64,000 bases of DNA from Mycobacterium sp. Aquia_213 (GTDB lineage Bacteria > Actinomycetota > Actinomycetes > Mycobacteriales > Mycobacteriaceae). How positions within the stretch are numbered: the stretch's first letter is position 1; each line of letters begins with the position of its first letter. Below are positions 59,933 to 64,000 of this stretch, piece by piece. Location of the stretch: assembly GCF_026625985.1 (NCBI RefSeq), contig NZ_CP113116.1, positions 5,518,001 through 5,582,000 on the forward strand, in the 5' to 3' direction. The position numbers were made by a program, and so were the translations under genes. The notes under the pieces are model-generated. The model had not been told where the DNA came from, made no database searches, and saw only the letters and a list, made by a program, of their open reading frames with translations.

Positions 59933-60223
59933 TCAGCCGTGCGGTGCCTCGGAGATCTTGCTGTCCGGCTTACCCAACGTTTGGCAGTAGGTCTGAGCCG
60001 ACAGTCGCGTCGCGGAGATCTCCAAATTGGTCGGGTCCTGGCCGCTCTTGTCCTTCAGCATTTTGCTGATCTCGTCGTTCTGCTTCTTCTCGTCCTGGGT
60101 GGTGAAGTCCTTGCACTTGGTGTCGCCGCCGGTGTTGATCACCTGCGATGCCGAGCATCCGCTGAACAGAATTCCCGCCGCGGCAACCACAATCGTGAGC
60201 GCGGAAGTTGTCGTTGACTTCAT
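59933..60223 (-). CDS. Small secreted lipoprotein
   Basis: A 96-residue protein. The signal peptide MKSTTTSALTIVVAAAGILF is followed by the lipobox FSGC. The mature part contains TKCKDFTTQDEKKQNDEISK and a second Cys near residue 80, probably a disulphide, and has weak likeness to HdeA-type acid-stress proteins. GGGAAGG lies 6 nt before ATG 60223. It stands alone between the hydrolase and pckA. The function is not known. Confidence 0.75.
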   Translation of the reverse strand: MKSTTTSALTIVVAAAGILFSGCSASQVINTGGDTKCKDFTTQDEKKQNDEISKMLKDKSGQDPTNLEISATRLSAQTYCQTLGKPDSKISEAPHG

Positions 60224-60307
60224 CGTCGGCCTTCCCGGATTCCAGTGTTAGCTATCTATACACCGGAGCGGGCGGTTCCAAACAATCGTTTGCCCACCAG
60301 CCTGGCG

Positions 60308-60348
60308 AAAAGAAATCGGGCTGACGCGTCTTGCGCGCCAGCCCGATT
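60308..60348 (-). terminator. Intrinsic terminator downstream of pckA
   Basis: On the minus strand the hairpin AATCGGGCTG...CAGCCCGATT (10-bp arms, with an inner CGCG pair) is followed by the U-rich TTTCTTTTC. It begins about 20 nt after the pckA stop. Confidence 0.8.
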
Positions 60349-60367
60349 CGACGTTGTTAGCCCCGCC

Positions 60368-62197
60368 TTAGTCGGACTCCGCCAGCCGCTGCTTGAGCGC
60401 CTCGAACTCGTCCTTGACGCCGGTGGGCAGCTTGTCGCCGACGAACTCGAACCACTCCTCGATCAGGGGCAGTTCCTCGCGCCACTCGGCCGCGTTGACC
60501 GCCAGCGCCTTGGCCACGTCGCCGCCCGCAACCTCGAGCCCGTCCAGGTCCAGGTCGTCCGCGGTCGGCACGATGCCGATCGGGGTGTCCTGGCCACCGG
60601 CCTGGTGCTCGATGCGGTCGACGATCCACTTCAGCACCCGGCTGTTCTCGCCGAAGCCCGGCCACAGGAACTCGCCCTTGTCGCCGCGACGGAACCAGTT
60701 GACGAAGAACACCTTTGGCAGCTTGGACTCGTCGGAGTTCTTGCCCAGGTCGATCCAGTGCTGGAAGTAGTCACCGACGTGGTAGCCCAGGAACGGCAGC
60801 ATGGCCATCGGGTCGCGGCGCACGGTGCCGACCTTGCCCTCGGCGGCGGCGGTCTGCTCGCTACCCATGGTGGCGCCCATGAAGACGCCGTGCTGCCAGT
60901 CGCGCGCCTGCGTCACCAGCGGCACCGTCGTCTTGCGGCGGGCGCCGAACAGGATGCCGGAGATCGGCACACCCTGCGGGTCGTCCCACTCGGGCGCCAG
61001 GATCGGGCACTGCGACATCGGGGTGCAGTACCGCGAATTCGGGTGCGCCGCTTTGGTGTCCGTCTCGCGCAGGACCCAGTCGTTGCCCTTCCAGTCGATC
61101 AGGTGGTCGGGCTCGCCTTCCAGGCCTTCCCACCACACGTCGTTGTCGTCGGTCAGCGCCACGTTGGTGAAGACGGTGTTGCCGGCCTCCATGGTGCGCA
61201 TCGCGTTCGGGTTGGACTTCCAGTTGGTGCCCGGCGCGACGCCGAAGAAGCCGAACTCCGGGTTGACCGCGTAGAGCCGGCCGTCCTTGCCGAAGCGCAT
61301 CCAGGCGATGTCGTCACCGAGAGTCTCGGCGCGCCAGCCCGGGATGGTCGGCTGCAGCATCGCGAGGTTGGTCTTGCCGCACGCCGACGGGAAGGCCGCG
61401 GCGAAGTAGTACGCCTTGTTCTCCGGCGAGATCAGCTTGAGGATCAGCATGTGCTCGGCCAGCCAGCCCTCGTCGTGCGCCATCGCGGAGGCGATACGCA
61501 GCGAGTAGCACTTCTTGCCCAGCAGCGCGTTACCGCCGTAGCCCGAGCCGTAGCTCATGATCTCGCGGGTCTCCGGGAAGTGGGTGATGTACTTGGTGTC
61601 GTTGCACGGCCACGGCACGTCCTTTTGGCCCGGCTCCAGCGGGGCACCCACGGAGTGCAGCGCCTTGACGAAGAATCCGTCGTCGCCCATCTTCTCCAGG
61701 GCCGCCTTGCCCATCCGGGTCATCACCTTCATCGAGATGACGACGTACTCGGAGTCGGTGATCTCCACACCCAGCTTGGGGTCGTCGGCGCCCAGCGGTC
61801 CCATGCAGAACGGCACCACCCACATGGTGCGGCCCCGCATGCAGCCGCGGTACAGCTCGGTCATGGTCGACCGCATCTCGGCCGGGTCCATCCAGTTGTT
61901 GGTCGGCCCGGCGTCGATCTCGCGCTCGGAACAGATGAAGGTCCGCGACTCGACCCGCGCCACGTCGGACGGGTCCGACAGCGCGAGGTAGGAGTTGGGG
62001 CGCTTCTCCTCGTTCAGCTTCTTCAGGGTGCCGGCCTCGACCAGCTGCGCGGCCAGCCGGTTGAACTCCTCGTCGGAGCCGTCAGCGAACACAACCCGGT
62101 CGGGCTGGGTCAGCTCGGCGACCTCCTCTACCCACGCCAGCAGCCCCCGATGATTCGTGGGTGCGGTGTCCAGACCGGGAATGGTCGCTGAGGTCAT
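60368..62197 (-). CDS. pckA: Phosphoenolpyruvate carboxykinase (GTP)
   Basis: A 609-residue GTP-dependent PEPCK, which converts oxaloacetate to phosphoenolpyruvate in gluconeogenesis and is important when mycobacteria grow on lipids. The substrate loop includes YGSGYGGNALLGKKCYSLRI near 222-241. The kinase-1a P-loop FPSACGKTNLAML lies near 272-284 with the reactive Cys, followed by the Mg/Mn Asp segment ETLGDDIAWM, and FFVNWFRRGDKGEFLWPGFG near 505. ATG 62197 has AGGAGAG upstream. A long inverted repeat precedes its promoter region. Confidence 0.96.
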   Translation of the reverse strand: MTSATIPGLDTAPTNHRGLLAWVEEVAELTQPDRVVFADGSDEEFNRLAAQLVEAGTLKKLNEEKRPNSYLALSDPSDVARVESRTFICSEREIDAGPTNNWMDPAEMRSTMTELYRGCMRGRTMWVVPFCMGPLGADDPKLGVEITDSEYVVISMKVMTRMGKAALEKMGDDGFFVKALHSVGAPLEPGQKDVPWPCNDTKYITHFPETREIMSYGSGYGGNALLGKKCYSLRIASAMAHDEGWLAEHMLILKLISPENKAYYFAAAFPSACGKTNLAMLQPTIPGWRAETLGDDIAWMRFGKDGRLYAVNPEFGFFGVAPGTNWKSNPNAMRTMEAGNTVFTNVALTDDNDVWWEGLEGEPDHLIDWKGNDWVLRETDTKAAHPNSRYCTPMSQCPILAPEWDDPQGVPISGILFGARRKTTVPLVTQARDWQHGVFMGATMGSEQTAAAEGKVGTVRRDPMAMLPFLGYHVGDYFQHWIDLGKNSDESKLPKVFFVNWFRRGDKGEFLWPGFGENSRVLKWIVDRIEHQAGGQDTPIGIVPTADDLDLDGLEVAGGDVAKALAVNAAEWREELPLIEEWFEFVGDKLPTGVKDEFEALKQRLAESD

Positions 62198-62224
62198 CGA
62201 ACTCTCCTGAATTCATATCCGTAC

Positions 62225-62263
62225 GTGTGGGCATATCGTGATTGCGTATGCAGTCGCCCACAC
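62225..62263. promoter_or_regulatory. Long inverted repeat upstream of pckA
   Basis: GTGTGGGC (62225-62232) and GCCCACAC (62256-62263) form perfect 8-bp arms 23 nt apart. Inside them lie GCATA and TATGC, a second nested pair. The element ends about 28 nt before the pckA start and is a candidate operator for carbon-source control. Confidence 0.45.
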
Positions 62264-62372
62264 AAATATTGACATGGCGGCGTTAGCTACAGGTTATCGT
62301 GATCGCCTTGCTGGGGAAGGCCCGGGCGGGTATAAGCCTTCTCACAACAACGATTCAGAAGCGGTTAAACGG

Positions 62373-63917
62373 TCAGGAATTGTCCTCATCCGCGCTCCCC
62401 GAGCCCGATTTTGTGTTTTCTGCCCCTCCAGGGTTCTCGGCGGGGCCGTCGGGATCGGGTATACCCGGTTCTCCGAGTTCCGCGCGTACCGCGTCCAGCG
62501 CGGCCTGAACCGTGGGCATTTCCCGGTCCCGTGCGGCGGTGGCCCGCGCCGCGGCGATGGCGTGTTCGCGCAGTTCGGTGTCGATGGCATTGACCTGCTC
62601 TGCCACCTGCGTGTTCTCGACCTCGTCGTGAGCCAGCAGCTCGGAGTTGAGCAGCGACTCGGCGGCCAGCACGCGGGTGGCGACCAGCTCCTCGGTCACC
62701 GATCGCAGCGACGACGTCAGATCACCCGTCCAGCGGTCCAGCAACGAGCGGTCCCGCAGCAGGGCGCGCAGCTTGACCACCAGGACGGTGACCGCCAGAC
62801 CGACCGCCACACACACCGCGGCGCCGGCGATCTCCAGTGCCGGATTCAGCCGGTGGGCCACGCCGGCCACCAGCCGGGACAGCGCCACCGCGACGCCCAC
62901 CCCGAACCCGACGCCCAGCAGCAGCATCAGCCAGGTCTCCTGGCGCCGAGATTTCAGCGGCGGGGGCGCGACGTCGACGGTGGGCAGCCGCTCGACGGGC
63001 GGTAGCTCCATCGGCAGATCCAGCTCGCGCGCGACGTCGTCGAGCTGGGTGGTGGTGCCCTCGTTCACCTCGCTGACCACCGCGGCGGCCCGGTCGCGCG
63101 CGTGCGCCTCGAATCCGGCCATGTCGCGCCGGGGCAAGTGCGCGGCGTCGGATTGCAGCTCGCTGCGCACCGACGAGCATCGGTTGAGCGCGAGGTGCGA
63201 CAGCTGGACCCGGGCCTGCTGGGTCTGGCCGCGCATCCGGATGGTGCGCTCTGATTTGGCTTGCCGGCGCTCTCGCAGGGCGGTGCTGCGCTCCTCGCGC
63301 AGCGCGTCGACCCGGGCCCGCCGGCCGGCTCCGTCCGCGTCGCGGTCGAACCGCTGCGCGACCGTCTGGAGCCGAGATTCCCAGGTCCGCAATCGATTTC
63401 GCCGCGCGACATCCGTAGCGGCGAGTTGCGCCGAGACCGTCTCGACCAGTTCGTCCAGCTGTGGCTCACCCAGCTCGGGTGCGGCGGCCGCACCTATCCA
63501 TGGCACCTGGGAGTAGCGCGACGCATGTGCGGCGAGCACGTCGCGGTTGGTGCTCAGTACGTCGCGCCACGCGCGGTACACGTCGATCTTCGACACCACG
63601 GCGACCACCACGTCGGTGTGCTCGCAGGCGGCATCGAGCAGGGCGCAGTCCGATGCGGTCAGTTCGGCGGCCGCGGAGACGACGAACACCACCGCCGTCG
63701 GAGCCTCGCCGGGTTGCAAATCCGTCGACTCGACGAACTTGTGCTCGGGCAGCCGTTCGCCCAGCGCGGCGGCCACCCCGGTCACGCCGGCCATCCACGG
63801 CCCGGTCACCAAGACCGCGTCGCTGCGACTGATGGCGGGCGACTCCAGCCGCGGCCCGATCGCCGCCACCAGTTCGTCGACCTGGGCCGCCGGATCGCCG
63901 GACGTCTTGGGGCTCAT
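62373..63917 (-). CDS. Degenerate dynamin-like GTPase, membrane protein (Rv0210-like)
   Basis: A 514-residue protein. Residues 30-160 look like a P-loop GTPase core: VLVTGPWMAGVTGVAAALGE in place of a Walker A (no Lys), VVFVVSAAAELTASDCALLD, and VVAVVSKIDVYRAWRDVL with the G4-like SKID. Residues 175-310 are charged and helical. Two adjacent membrane helices follow at about 328-350 and 358-380, then a helical stalk and an acidic tail. This order resembles bacterial dynamin-like proteins. ATG 63917 overlaps the stop of the upstream gene by 4 nt (ATGA). Nucleotide binding is doubtful without the Lys. Confidence 0.65.
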   Translation of the reverse strand: MSPKTSGDPAAQVDELVAAIGPRLESPAISRSDAVLVTGPWMAGVTGVAAALGERLPEHKFVESTDLQPGEAPTAVVFVVSAAAELTASDCALLDAACEHTDVVVAVVSKIDVYRAWRDVLSTNRDVLAAHASRYSQVPWIGAAAAPELGEPQLDELVETVSAQLAATDVARRNRLRTWESRLQTVAQRFDRDADGAGRRARVDALREERSTALRERRQAKSERTIRMRGQTQQARVQLSHLALNRCSSVRSELQSDAAHLPRRDMAGFEAHARDRAAAVVSEVNEGTTTQLDDVARELDLPMELPPVERLPTVDVAPPPLKSRRQETWLMLLLGVGFGVGVAVALSRLVAGVAHRLNPALEIAGAAVCVAVGLAVTVLVVKLRALLRDRSLLDRWTGDLTSSLRSVTEELVATRVLAAESLLNSELLAHDEVENTQVAEQVNAIDTELREHAIAAARATAARDREMPTVQAALDAVRAELGEPGIPDPDGPAENPGGAENTKSGSGSADEDNS

Positions 63918-64000
63918 GCCGACCCCCGGGTCCGTGACCACAGCCGCAGCGATCCTCGGACGATGTCCGCGGCGCAGGCCCGGTGCAGGTCACTTGCCGA
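63914..64000 (-). CDS. C-terminal end of an Rv0209-like protein (partial)
   Basis: The last 28 codons, ending RGSLRLWSRTRGSA and TGA at 63916-63914, run in frame off the right edge. The stop overlaps the start of the Rv0210-like gene by 4 nt. In M. tuberculosis Rv0209 precedes Rv0210 and pckA in the same order. The visible part alone shows no domain. Confidence 0.55.
   Translation of the reverse strand, partial: SASDLHRACAADIVRGSLRLWSRTRGSA

Overview
The window is chromosomal DNA of high G+C content from a mycobacterium. A PPE-family gene, AftD, MaoC/FabG4/FadA2 fatty-acid genes, an LpqI lipoprotein and a long collinear run of genes I recognise from the Mycobacterium tuberculosis Rv0209-Rv0244c interval point to a slow-growing Mycobacterium. 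The window reads in the opposite direction to the H37Rv map. It is not M. tuberculosis itself: several gene blocks are added or missing. I cannot name the species.

Layout. Positions 1-4037 carry the end of fadE5, a strong terminator pair, fadA2 and the divergent fabG4-htdX operon (beta-oxidation / fatty-acid synthesis enzymes). Positions 4043-8148 hold a TetR-ClC channel pair, lpqI and three tandem small DUF2613-type membrane proteins. Positions 8234-14106 encode the arabinofuranosyltransferase AftD and a lipase-maturation-factor-like membrane protein. Positions 14114-18283 are an added cassette: a PaaI-like thioesterase, a first R2lox oxidase, a membrane-anchored HNH protein, and a thiamine-diphosphate enzyme divergent from gabD1. 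A second R2lox with its TetR regulator follows (19802-21438). Positions 21484-25748 hold a large LuxR regulator and an orphan PPE gene between two near-identical repeats of about 95 bp.

Positions 25753-38488 cover fadE4, the php lactonase-AMP ligase pair, a YbjN-like protein, and the envelope glycolipid cluster corresponding to Rv0228-Rv0224c (acyltransferase 3, DUF3068 protein, polytopic GT-C-like protein, GT4 glycosyltransferase, methyltransferase) plus the Rv0223c aldehyde dehydrogenase. Positions 38489-39100 are an unusual AT-rich region with a crotonase remnant, three palindromes, a good promoter and a 43-residue ORF. From 39104 to 47774 come a TetR regulator, a 98-residue protein, a FadD, echA1, a WS/DGAT, lipC, the Rv0219-Rv0218 molybdo-oxidoreductase/cytochrome pair and a methyltransferase. 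An IS481-family element (48008-49092) sits at the stop codon of an alpha/beta hydrolase. The remainder holds lipW, an amidohydrolase, a CoA-transferase, an Rv0216-like dehydratase, fadE3, a dispanin-like protein, a crotonase, fadD4, two lipoproteins, pckA, a degenerate dynamin-like protein and the end of an Rv0209-like gene.

How the genes work together: most are lipid activation, oxidation or hydrolysis enzymes, together with assembly of arabinogalactan, lipoarabinomannan and mycolate-linked envelope. pckA and the thiamine-diphosphate enzyme/gabD1 pair connect to the TCA cycle. Several genes have a TANNNT hexamer 6-7 nt before the start codon and no Shine-Dalgarno sequence, suggesting leaderless mRNAs.

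Family assignments and M. tuberculosis orthologies come from recognition of the sequences, not from a search.
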